Shown: piece after piece, positions 9,301-16,064 of the stretch
How positions within the stretch are numbered: position 1 is the first letter of the stretch
Layout: the number at the start of each line of letters is the position of its first letter
Origin: M50B103 sp041667565
GTDB taxonomy: Bacteria; Fidelibacterota; Fidelibacteria; Fidelibacterales; Fidelibacteraceae
Assembly: GCA_964572745.1 (NCBI GenBank)
Contig: CAZNFT010000032.1
Span: forward strand, 1-20,833
Direction of reading: 5' to 3'
DNA length: 20,833 nucleotides
Position numbers and translations under genes: made by a program
Notes under the pieces: generated by a model
Database searches by the model: none
Seen by the model: the letters and a program-made list of their open reading frames with translations, nothing else
Told to the model about the DNA's origin: nothing

Positions 9301-10283
9301 GGAATGTATTTTGTGATCCTACAAGTTATGATGTGATATCATCTAATGCCAGCACCATTAAAGCTGAAGGTAATTGGTGGGGTAGTACAAGGTCAATATC
9401 TGGAAGTGTTGACTATACATATCAGGCTGGAGAAATTATTGCTATCTTCGGCAAAACGAAAGCTTTAAGCGAAAATGAAATCCTATTTAATCAAGCGTAT
9501 AGGCTTGAGCGGGATTCCCTCTATTCAGAAGCTGCCGTGCTCTATCATTCGATAATAGAAGATAATGCCTACAATGATGATATAGTATATGTCCAGAAAT
9601 CAATGAATCGAATGCGCGGTTGTTATAGAAAACTTAATGCATACTCCGACTTAGAAGAAGCGTTAAAAAGTTTATCAACTAAGTATCCAGATACATATGT
9701 GTCTGCAATGGCAAAGAGTATGAATGCAGCACAGCTTTCTATAAAGAAAGATCATACGAGTGCGCTTAACAATTTGGATGATGCTGTCAAAGAGTTTGTC
9801 GATCTGAATTTAAATGAAGCAGCAGCATATTCCCTATTTGATAAATATGAGCTATTAGAGTACCTTTCGACAGGTGAAGATAATCTAAATAAATCTGCAT
9901 TATCAAGTGCGCTTACAAATTGCAAGGATCGTTTATTAGATGAATTTGATGGAACAGAAGTAAGTGAAATATTAAAGGAAATGTTAAACGAGCAAGGGCC
10001 AATTCAAAGTGCTCAGCCCAAAGAATTTGAACTTGGTTCACCTTATCCGAATCCTTTCAATCCTGTTATCACAATACCTTATGATCTGCCATTTGAAACT
10101 CAGGTGAATATCCATGTATTTGATATAACCGGTAGAAAAGTACAGACACTGCTTAGTGAAGTTCAAACTGCTGGAGGTTATTCTCTGAATTTTAATGCTT
10201 CTCATTTGGCAAGTGGCATGTATTTTATTAAATTTGAGAGTTCAAATTACCAAACTGTTCAAAAAGTAATGTTATTGAAATAA
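6390..10283 (+). CDS. Secreted C25 (gingipain-family) cysteine protease with beta-helix and sorting domain
   Basis: The best start is ATG 6390: AAAGG lies 9 nt upstream and it opens directly into a signal peptide (MKRAFVLVLVLVCSCFAG). The frame continues 19 codons further upstream, but that extension precedes the signal peptide. The 1297-residue product has in order: a propeptide-like region (to about 230); a peptidase C25 domain (about 232-615) with the catalytic pair likely His475 in MGHGS and Cys531 in SISCSNCEF; an Ig-like segment (about 618-700); a right-handed parallel beta-helix (about 707-925) rich in GI, NNS and D/N turns; an alpha-helical TPR-like part (about 1030-1200); and a C-terminal YPNPFNP sorting domain (about 1212-1297) ending KVMLLK. 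It is expected to be exported by Sec and delivered to the surface by a type IX-like route. A protease joined to a beta-helix is unusual; the helix may bind a polymer, which is inference. Confidence 0.9.
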   Translation: MKRAFVLVLVLVCSCFAGMSKSVSFSNSELNISGAVKAEDGNNYLEIGYGNGKKILEPGKPSLPVVYKQYIMSANEIPIGVISTKEKTSMHLLEYPVMPAPGRQTVLGEKQNNGFEEPDSEVYNSNELYPPKPVEIIHDGWMGENHIVKIAIYPVQYDPSNGQCILNENIDFELQTQIGAKSQIRVQYRSQKMQEVHDRALAKIVDNPEDIVAYGKRPSTSMGKASVSSTLTYYDYVIITESDLTSYFDGFIEWKTRKGIEIGVVTIESILSTYTNGDLISDINDDAGSMRQYLSDAYSNGTTFALLAGDEDVLPYREGWGYGPNWLGTWTYIPILADLYFSDFTADWNYDNDARYGETAVTQELDIYPEIYVGRILIDSGPEIEKWVRKVLIYEQDPGRGDPDYVKTAYFSQADQMQSADWAGTIENYLDVLSFTTTIVEEYPSYNSLTPTSPTAPEIISDLQEGYGIASLMGHGSPHQISVRTPGVNAGPWWDQVTTFEDMADGSGQTGGAFESLENYGYPGIHYSISCSNCEFITDMCSGARNFPEMYMNDSEAGGIAYLGNTRHGWVSASLYLFEDFVDLLNDGGTESIGILEGDSKTASTDRYLWLSHNNFGCPETKIWTDTPDEFTGVTITDNTTYITVNAGETGCDITVSAEDPDDYCLTSTNTQSYSFTTSERPLYVVITKDNKLPYVTMVGLGNITSNVTLSNNFAYTFNNDITVSSTGTLNIEPGTTIKFAEDKELQVYGDLNVDGTEDCPVIFTSDDLDGGIGYWDGVRAYTGGEINVDNLHVFNAYTGIRGEYAIMDIDSCLVENNSYGIMASNCTGSNSCTVTNSIIDGNTSYSVRYYNADGTISNNSISDAARGIYARGDVNIINNELSDFQYDGIWCLSYDGDIQFNDISDCRYGVYLSSYASGDLQNWWSMDKPGSSAENNVFSTPMTSCINIGSTSTPNLGTMFEIDTDVEAGWNVFCDPTSYDVISSNASTIKAEGNWWGSTRSISGSVDYTYQAGEIIAIFGKTKALSENEILFNQAYRLERDSLYSEAAVLYHSIIEDNAYNDDIVYVQKSMNRMRGCYRKLNAYSDLEEALKSLSTKYPDTYVSAMAKSMNAAQLSIKKDHTSALNNLDDAVKEFVDLNLNEAAAYSLFDKYELLEYLSTGEDNLNKSALSSALTNCKDRLLDEFDGTEVSEILKEMLNEQGPIQSAQPKEFELGSPYPNPFNPVITIPYDLPFETQVNIHVFDITGRKVQTLLSEVQTAGGYSLNFNASHLASGMYFIKFESSNYQTVQKVMLLK

Positions 10284-10294
10284 AAGGTGCTTAA

Positions 10295-11929
10295 ATGAAA
10301 AAAACGAAATTGATCCAGATTCTAACTATATTGTTAATTGTTCTTAAACCGTTGTTTTCATTTGATACCTTGAATTGTATTGCACATTTTGAACATATTC
10401 CCCCAATGACAACAGGGTCGCAAATGTTACCTGTTGTCTTGGGGGATATTAATGCTGACGGTTATGATGACTGGGCATTCAAATATCGAGATAGAAATAT
10501 TTATTTTTCCAGGGACTCTGTTTATTTATACATGGGCTCTGATTCAATTAATTTTACAGAGGACTACAAAATTCAGGCAAGAGAATTTGGGAATGTTGGG
10601 GACATAAATGGCGACAGCTATGATGATATAGCTTATATGTCAATTGATTATTATGCTCTTCAGATGTTAGAAGACGACCCAGTAATTAAAATATTATATG
10701 GTGGCCCAAATTTTGATCTTATTCCGGATGATAGTTGTAAACTAACAAATGTTAAAGGATTACAGTTAATTCAATTTGAACCTTTTAATCGGATTGGTGA
10801 TATAAATGGGGATGGTTATGATGATTTATGCTATGGTCCTAGAGAATACTCAGGAGCATTTTTATACAAGGGATCAAATCTGGAATATCAGGATCATATT
10901 CGTCTCAGTATATATTTAGGAGGAGATGATTTATCATGGATGCCTGATACGACAATTACACCTCCCAGATTTTTGCTTAATTCGGATTCCCATGGATATG
11001 ATTGGTACAATTGTACCGGTTTAGGTGATATAAATCATGATGGCTATGATGATTTCAGCATGCAATACTTTGAAATTTGTATTCCAGCTTCTGGAGCTAA
11101 ATTATGTGATTCGGTAATGTATGTCTATTATGGTAATAATGATTTGTCGAACATTATAAATAGTGTTGACACTTTGGTAGTCGGAGATATTCGTGGAGAA
11201 CTGGGTAAAATATCTGATGTATATTCGAAAGCATTTTTTTGTCAAAATAAAGACACTTTAGAACAAATTCCCGGTATGAATATTGTGTATGGAAATGATA
11301 TGAATGCTTTTGTAATGCATTATAATAAAAATGATATTGGAAATATAACCCCAGGCGATATTAATAATGATGGCTACAATGATTGGATTATTTGGGATAA
11401 TAATGATGCTCAAATAAAAGGTTACTTTGGTGGCTCACAACTTGATAATGAATTTGATTTTATTACTCCAGATGCATTTGTTTTTAACTGTGGGACAGAG
11501 AATGAGTATTATGATAAAGAGTCAAATTTCTATATTCTGGGAGACATATGTGGTGATGGGTTTGATAAGATACTTTTCACTGAAAAAATTGATGATCAAT
11601 ATTATGATCTTTATTGTTTTTCATACAATGAAGTAAAAACCCGTATAAAGGATATTGTACCTGAAAGTTATGAATTGCTTACCATATACCCCAATCCTTT
11701 TAATCCTACCACAACAATTGAATATCATTTGAGCACTTCAGGAAATGTTGATTTGAGTATTTATAACGTACTTGGAATGAAGGAAGTTACTTTGTTTAAT
11801 AATACTCGTGAAGTCGGTAGTTACAACTTGCAGTTTAACGCCCAATCATTAGGATCTGGTATTTACCTTTGTGTCTTACAAGTTAACAATGAGATTGTTA
11901 GTACTAAGAAACTCCTTCTGATGAAGTAA
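10295..11929 (+). CDS. Secreted FG-GAP (integrin-like propeller) protein with sorting domain
   Basis: This 544-residue protein has a signal peptide (hydrophobic residues about 7-22). Six GDINxDGYDD-type calcium-binding turns, beginning near residues 50, 102, 168, 244, 354 and 416, mark blades of an FG-GAP/integrin-alpha-like beta-propeller. The last is degenerate (GDICGDGFDK). From about residue 460 a YPNPFNP C-terminal sorting domain follows, ending KKLLLMK and close in type to that of the upstream protease. AAAGG stands before the ATG, and the gap to the protease gene is only 11 bp, so the two are probably co-transcribed and exported by the same route. The role may be adhesion or binding of a surface ligand. 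No enzyme motif was seen. Confidence 0.82.
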   Translation: MKKTKLIQILTILLIVLKPLFSFDTLNCIAHFEHIPPMTTGSQMLPVVLGDINADGYDDWAFKYRDRNIYFSRDSVYLYMGSDSINFTEDYKIQAREFGNVGDINGDSYDDIAYMSIDYYALQMLEDDPVIKILYGGPNFDLIPDDSCKLTNVKGLQLIQFEPFNRIGDINGDGYDDLCYGPREYSGAFLYKGSNLEYQDHIRLSIYLGGDDLSWMPDTTITPPRFLLNSDSHGYDWYNCTGLGDINHDGYDDFSMQYFEICIPASGAKLCDSVMYVYYGNNDLSNIINSVDTLVVGDIRGELGKISDVYSKAFFCQNKDTLEQIPGMNIVYGNDMNAFVMHYNKNDIGNITPGDINNDGYNDWIIWDNNDAQIKGYFGGSQLDNEFDFITPDAFVFNCGTENEYYDKESNFYILGDICGDGFDKILFTEKIDDQYYDLYCFSYNEVKTRIKDIVPESYELLTIYPNPFNPTTTIEYHLSTSGNVDLSIYNVLGMKEVTLFNNTREVGSYNLQFNAQSLGSGIYLCVLQVNNEIVSTKKLLLMK

Positions 11930-12306
11930 TTACTGACCTTCTCCCTATAAATCGGACAGTTTGATCTAATAGTATACTTTATGACCCTCAGTAAGTAATC
12001 TATCCAGTTCTAAACACCTGTAAAATATCACTTTACCACACTAAAAAATTCACCAGTCAGTTTTTGGTCACCTTGCCTTATAGCACATTCATTATCAACA
12101 GTGAACAGAGTACTGAAAATCCCTGTTCCCTAGGAATAATAATTCTAGTTTTGTCGAGACGATATTTTTAAAGCTCCGTAGGAGCGAAAGCAGTGTTGGA
12201 TTTGGAGCTAAAATGATATGTGAAGCAAAGGAAAGTGGGTTTTTATGTAAAGTGGATATGAAAATTTAATATATTTCGTATTATGAATAGATCTCTTCCA
12301 GCCTTC

Positions 12307-12322
12307 TCCGTCAGTTGACGGA
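12307..12322. repeat. Small palindrome
   Basis: TCCGTCA and TGACGGA form a perfect 7-bp inverted repeat around GT, at the start of a GC-rich island of repeats. Confidence 0.6.
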
Positions 12323-12394
12323 TTCGGGGGACAGGCCGCTACACTACGTTCCGGTCCCATGCTTCGCTAAGGCTTCGCAGGGCAGGCGAGATGA

Positions 12395-12420
12395 CACACC
12401 TACGCCAAGGCTACGGTGTG
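12395..12420. repeat. Palindromic repeat with CCTACGCCAAGGCTACGG core, copy 1
   Basis: A 14-bp core, TACGCCAAGGCTAC, is framed by 6-bp arms CACACC and GGTGTG. A second copy of the same design, with different but still complementary arms, lies at 15948-15973. This suggests a REP-like family in which pairing of the arms is kept. Confidence 0.65.
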
Positions 12421-12441
12421 CAGGCAACATACATTTCATCT

Positions 12442-12476
12442 ATTCATCATTCATTATCCATCATTCATCGTTCATA
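12442..12476. repeat. Heptamer array (ATTCATC type)
   Basis: Five consecutive 7-bp units of the ATTCATC type run into the last codons of the GDSL-hydrolase gene, where they encode its final MNDE residues. Two units of the same kind lie at 13176-13189 across the start of that gene. Confidence 0.75.
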
Positions 12477-13180
12477 ATTTCTTCCAGTGATTCCACCCAA
12501 AGCTCATATCCCTCAAGCGTCAAATGAATCCCATCTTTTGTGAGCTCGGGTTTGATCAATCCGTTTGGGCTGACAAAAGCGGAGTAAAGGTCTATGACCT
12601 GATAATGTCCCGTGGCTTCATGTGATTTAATAATATCATTTACGATAATAATTGCCTCTTTGACGGGTTCAAGATCTGTGGGGAGGACAGTTTGGATGTA
12701 AATTTTTGTTTTGGGACTTTTTCGATGGATTTCATCCGCGATCTTGAGAATATTTTTTCCCACATACTCGGGGGAGGGAATGCCCCACTTATTATGCCAA
12801 TTATAAATATCGTTAATACCGATCATAAGAAAGACAGCCTTTGGCTTAGCATGATAAATTTCAGCTAAGCGTGCTAGGACGCCGTCTGTGACGTCTCCAC
12901 CGATACCACGGTTCTTGATATCATCTCGAGCAAATTTGGCGCTCCAGTCGCCGCCTTGCTGAGTTATACTATTACCAAGAAATACAATATCTCCGCGTTC
13001 TAAGGGATCATTCATAAAGACCTTTATTCGTTTTGGATAATAGATTTTTGTCCATTTGGAATGATATTGAATGAATAAATCATCTGGTGGATATAGTTGA
13101 GCAGTATTGCTACATCCCATGATCAACAGGATCAGGAAGAAATATATCCATCTAATCTTTGTATTATTATTTTTATTCAT
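12461..13180 (-). CDS. GDSL/SGNH-hydrolase lipoprotein
   Basis: This 239-residue protein opens with a lipoprotein signal (hydrophobic residues about 11-22, lipobox LIMGC, lipidated Cys23). The SGNH catalytic blocks are complete: Ser71 in FLGNSITQ, the block II glycine in RGIGGDV (about 94), Asn123 in IGINDI, and Asp216/His219 in TKDGIHL. It resembles the platelet-activating-factor acetylhydrolase-like branch, which removes acyl or acetyl groups from lipids or sugars; its own substrate is unknown. It is likely anchored to the inner or outer membrane, facing the periplasm or outside. It starts 9 bp after the multi-domain lipoprotein gene and is probably in the same operon. Both gene ends overlap 7-bp repeats. 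The end of the protein (MNDE) is itself encoded by a heptamer repeat, so the natural C-terminus may have been altered. Confidence 0.88.
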   Translation of the reverse strand: MNKNNNTKIRWIYFFLILLIMGCSNTAQLYPPDDLFIQYHSKWTKIYYPKRIKVFMNDPLERGDIVFLGNSITQQGGDWSAKFARDDIKNRGIGGDVTDGVLARLAEIYHAKPKAVFLMIGINDIYNWHNKWGIPSPEYVGKNILKIADEIHRKSPKTKIYIQTVLPTDLEPVKEAIIIVNDIIKSHEATGHYQVIDLYSAFVSPNGLIKPELTKDGIHLTLEGYELWVESLEEIMNDE

Positions 13181-13189
13181 CGTTCATCG
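13176..13189. repeat. Heptamer pair at the start of the GDSL gene
   Basis: Two 7-bp units, ATTCATC and GTTCATC, span the gap between the two lipoprotein genes and include the start codon of the downstream one. They match the array at its 3' end (12442-12476). Confidence 0.6.
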
Positions 13190-15739
13190 TTAGTTCGCGA
13201 TCATAGTGGCCGGTACGCTTCCCGTGACATACAGCGGTAAGGTAAAGTCTGCAGTCGAGCCATCAACCAATGTGACATGAAAAGTTCCTTCAATGACATA
13301 TTCAACTGTTCCGTCCGCGAGGGCTCCAACCATTGCGATACCACCGGAAATACTTAAATTAAAAGTGACGGGGAGGGTCAGGTTTTCGCTGGCGCTGGCT
13401 GCGATCTGGAAGTCGCTGGTGTAGGCATTTGAGTAGTAATGTTTTCCGGATTTTGTCCCTTCGATGGTCACAAGATATTCGATCTCGTCAATGCTCGCAG
13501 ATCGAGCTTCTAAGTTTTGCACAGTACAGTTGACATCGTAGCTGATGGTGTAGGAAGTAAAGCCATTGATGCGATAATTCCCGGACATATTATTGACCGT
13601 AATTTCGGGTTGGTTAAAGAAATCTTCATAGCCGACATCCACGGTAGCCGTACCTGAAATATCAATGGGGAGATCAAAGTTTTCGAAGACCGGATCGTCA
13701 AGATGGAAGGTTCCGGTCACGACATAATCTAGAGATTCACCGGCGTCAAGTTTATCTAAAATTTGAATAGCATCGGCTGTCAATAAGCTTAATGGCATGG
13801 TGAGAGTAATGGTATCAAGCGGAATGGTCTGATCGACGATCACATACTCAGGTATTGCTGAAACGCCATCAACAACAACCTGATAATTAGCATCATATAT
13901 ATGCGCAGTTCGAGTATCATTATTGGTCAAAAGCATCGTAATATTCATGAAAGTTGTATCGCCGGGAAGCTCTAATAGTTCGTAGCCTGTAACTTCGATA
14001 GTCGGCTGTGCAAAGAGCTTGGCAAAGATATCTGCTTCGGTATTTCCTGATAAAGTAAGCGGTAAAGAAAATGCCAAAGGCGAGCCATTTACATGTGTCA
14101 CTGAGATCAATCCTTTAAGCTCATAATCGATACTTCCGTCTTTGATCGCTTGTGCGAGTTGAGCTCCCTTTGTTGCATTTAATGTAAGTGTAACAGGCAG
14201 GGTGAGTGTGTCCGTTCCGCTGGCGCTAAGTTCCAAAGGATCGATATAAGCATCTGAATATTTATGGGCTTCACTGGCAATGCCTTCGATATAAACAAGG
14301 TAGTCAATATCATCCAAAGTGACTGAACGAGTATCCATGTTTTGGACTAGGCAAGTGACATCGAAATCAAAGATATAGGAGCCTTGTCCGTTTTCTGTAA
14401 AATCGCCGACAATGTCAACAAGTGTTAGTTCGGGTTTTATATAAAATTCTTCATAACCAACTTCAATGGAAGCAGATCCTTCGATATCGAGTGGCAGGTC
14501 GAAAGCTTCGAGGATCGGATCATCAATATGGAAAGTCCCGACAGCATGATAATCTAATTCTTCTCCGGCATCTAATTTGCTCAATAGACTGATCGCATCT
14601 GCGGTTAAAAAGGTAAGTGGTATACTTAATTCAAGCGGCGTAGCGGCGATGGTTTGATTGATATTGACATTTTCAACCAGAGATTCCACGCCTTCGATAT
14701 TGACTTGGTAATCCACATCTGAAATGTGTGCTGTGCGGGTATCATTATTCGTGAGGATCATATCAATTTCTAAGTATGTGGTATCGCATGGAAGTTGCAA
14801 TAAAGAATAAGCTAAGATCTCAACTGAGGGTTGGACAAATAGTGTAGACAGAATATCTGCGGAAGTATTTCCCGATAAATAAAGCGGGAGAGAAAAATCG
14901 GAGCTTATACTGTCAACTTCCGTAGCATGGAATATTCCTTCAACAATATAATCAATATTACTATCTTGAATAGCGGTTGCCAATTGAGCACCTGCTGTTG
15001 CATCAAGAGTGAGCATGATAGGCAAGGTAAGCGTATCATCGCCACTTCCTTCAATTGTCAGGCCCTTGGGATAGCTGTCTGATAGGTGGTGAAGATCAGT
15101 CGTAATACCTTCAATATTAACGGTATAATCAACATCCTCGATCGTGGCTCCGCGTACGTCATTATTATGGATCGCACAGCTAACTTCAAAATCAAAGACA
15201 TAAGAATCTGATCCATTAGAGGTAAAATTTCCTTTGATATCGGTCAGTGTGACCGTGGGCATCGCATAAAAATCCTCATATCCGGCATCAACGGTCGCAG
15301 TTCCGCTTACATTGAGCGGGAGATCAAATAACTTAAAGACAGGATCGTCAACATGAAAAATTCCTGTGACCGTATAATCGAGTTCTTCACCTGCATCCAA
15401 CTTAGCCAGGACCTTGATGGCATCGGAGGTGACCATGGATAGGGGCAGGGTCATATCAATCGTAGAATCAGGATAAATATCCATATCAAGAAGGGTGCTT
15501 TGAGTGGGTAAAGTGATACCTTCAAGCACAACTTGGTATTCGACATCTGCGACATGAACTTGTCGTTTATCCATATTTGTGATAAGCATATCAATTTCAA
15601 GATAGGCTGTATCTCTAGGTAGTCCAAGCAAGCTATAGCCGCTAACTTCAACCTGAGGTTGCTTGAAGAGATCTTCAATTGAGCAGGAAAAAAGTGCAAT
15701 AAGGCTCAAAATAATAAGAAGTGTCGATAAATGTTTCAT
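13190..15739 (-). CDS. Lipoprotein with six WHy/LEA14-like beta domains in three tandem pairs
   Basis: This 849-residue protein has a lipoprotein signal (hydrophobic residues 4-18, lipobox LFSC, Cys19). The rest is three tandem units of about 275 residues, each made of an A and a B domain. A domains begin near residues 27, 302 and 576 (pattern QPxxEVxxYxLLxLPxDT, then LTNxDxRxxH); B domains begin near 160, 434 and 709 (pattern PxxTLxDIxGxF, then FDFxVxCxxxNxD). Each has the beta-sandwich look of the WHy/LEA14 family, with the typical 'N.. D.R ... Y.V.. G' spacing and a following FHVDDPVF-like link. Cells use LEA14-like domains in stress protection and surface assemblies; the role here is unknown. 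It leads an operon with the GDSL lipoprotein. The family call is by pattern, so moderate; the repeat structure itself is certain. Confidence 0.75.
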   Translation of the reverse strand: MKHLSTLLIILSLIALFSCSIEDLFKQPQVEVSGYSLLGLPRDTAYLEIDMLITNMDKRQVHVADVEYQVVLEGITLPTQSTLLDMDIYPDSTIDMTLPLSMVTSDAIKVLAKLDAGEELDYTVTGIFHVDDPVFKLFDLPLNVSGTATVDAGYEDFYAMPTVTLTDIKGNFTSNGSDSYVFDFEVSCAIHNNDVRGATIEDVDYTVNIEGITTDLHHLSDSYPKGLTIEGSGDDTLTLPIMLTLDATAGAQLATAIQDSNIDYIVEGIFHATEVDSISSDFSLPLYLSGNTSADILSTLFVQPSVEILAYSLLQLPCDTTYLEIDMILTNNDTRTAHISDVDYQVNIEGVESLVENVNINQTIAATPLELSIPLTFLTADAISLLSKLDAGEELDYHAVGTFHIDDPILEAFDLPLDIEGSASIEVGYEEFYIKPELTLVDIVGDFTENGQGSYIFDFDVTCLVQNMDTRSVTLDDIDYLVYIEGIASEAHKYSDAYIDPLELSASGTDTLTLPVTLTLNATKGAQLAQAIKDGSIDYELKGLISVTHVNGSPLAFSLPLTLSGNTEADIFAKLFAQPTIEVTGYELLELPGDTTFMNITMLLTNNDTRTAHIYDANYQVVVDGVSAIPEYVIVDQTIPLDTITLTMPLSLLTADAIQILDKLDAGESLDYVVTGTFHLDDPVFENFDLPIDISGTATVDVGYEDFFNQPEITVNNMSGNYRINGFTSYTISYDVNCTVQNLEARSASIDEIEYLVTIEGTKSGKHYYSNAYTSDFQIAASASENLTLPVTFNLSISGGIAMVGALADGTVEYVIEGTFHVTLVDGSTADFTLPLYVTGSVPATMIAN

Positions 15740-15818
15740 TATTTAAATACCCCATGTTTATTGACTGTTTGCCTTTTAAAATACAATTACAAGAAAGCAT
15801 TTACAAGTAGAGTTTGCC

Positions 15819-15847
15819 GTAGAGACAAGGCAATGCCTTGTCTCTAC
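15819..15847. repeat. Perfect palindrome (14-bp arms)
   Basis: GTAGAGACAAGGCA is followed by one base (A) and its exact complement TGCCTTGTCTCTAC. Palindromes of the GTAGAGAC type are dispersed in many bacterial genomes. Here it lies in front of the WHy lipoprotein gene and 21 bp before a second, unrelated palindrome. Confidence 0.85.
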
Positions 15848-15867
15848 ATATTTGCCCCGGATCTATC

Positions 15868-15899
15868 GCCGAGCGATTTGAACAATCAAATCGCTCGGC
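15868..15899. repeat. Perfect palindrome (14-bp arms, 4-bp loop)
   Basis: GCCGAGCGATTTGA and TCAAATCGCTCGGC flank the loop ACAA. No T tract follows on either side, so it does not look like a standard terminator; it fits a dispersed palindromic element. It may still fold in RNA. Confidence 0.85.
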
Positions 15900-15903
15900 A
15901 TTC

Positions 15904-15924
15904 TTCTGGCTTCTAACTTTTGGC
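15904..15924. repeat. Heptamer array (TTCTGGC type), copy 1
   Basis: Three consecutive 7-bp units, TTCTGGC, TTCTAAC and TTTTGGC, start 4 bp after the palindrome at 15868-15899. The same kind of array recurs at 16028-16055. Confidence 0.6.
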
Positions 15925-15947
15925 ACACCTTTGCCACTAACTTCGCC

Positions 15948-15973
15948 TCAGCCTACGCCAAGGCTATGGCTGA
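15948..15973. repeat. Palindromic repeat with CCTACGCCAAGGCTATGG core, copy 2
   Basis: The core TACGCCAAGGCTAT is framed by the arms TCAGCC and GGCTGA. It is related to the copy at 12395-12420: the core differs at one base, while the arms are different yet still complementary. Confidence 0.65.
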
Positions 15974-16027
15974 CCAGAAAGCTTCGTCGCTCAGGAAGGC
16001 TACGGCGCGTCTTCGGCTTCTGAATTA

Positions 16028-16055
16028 TTCTGGCTTCTCGCTTCCGGCTTCTGTA
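16028..16055. repeat. Heptamer array (TTCTGGC type), copy 2
   Basis: Four consecutive 7-bp units of TTCTGGC type end 9 bp before the ispG start codon. Their closeness leaves no room for a standard ribosome-binding site or for a promoter between repeats and gene. Confidence 0.6.
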
Positions 16056-16064
16056 TATTTAGTC

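Larger units (their letters stand above)
11930..12460. other. Repeat-rich intergenic region between convergent genes
   Basis: No gene is credible here. Up to about 12120 nothing stands out, and no strong terminator for the FG-GAP gene was found. An isolated GCTCCGTAGGAGC palindrome lies at 12173-12185. From 12300 to 12420 the base composition turns clearly GC-richer than its surroundings and holds hairpins at 12307-12322 and 12395-12420 and a GCTTCGC direct repeat near 12361-12377. From 12442 heptamers of the ATTCATC type run into the end of the next gene. Short open frames here are products of the repeats. Confidence 0.65.

Noticed and set aside
12315..12527. Short plus-strand gene
   Set aside because: It lies wholly in palindromes and heptamers and overlaps the end of the GDSL gene; composition is that of repeats.
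15868..15899. Rho-independent terminator
   Set aside because: The stem is strong, but no T run follows on either strand.
15731..16023. Two short plus-strand open frames upstream of ispG
   Set aside because: Their sequences are translations of the two palindromes and of heptamers; no start site support.
15966..16064. Longer IspG start
   Set aside because: The extra 33 codons are repeat DNA, do not look like the family and would carry no ribosome-binding site.
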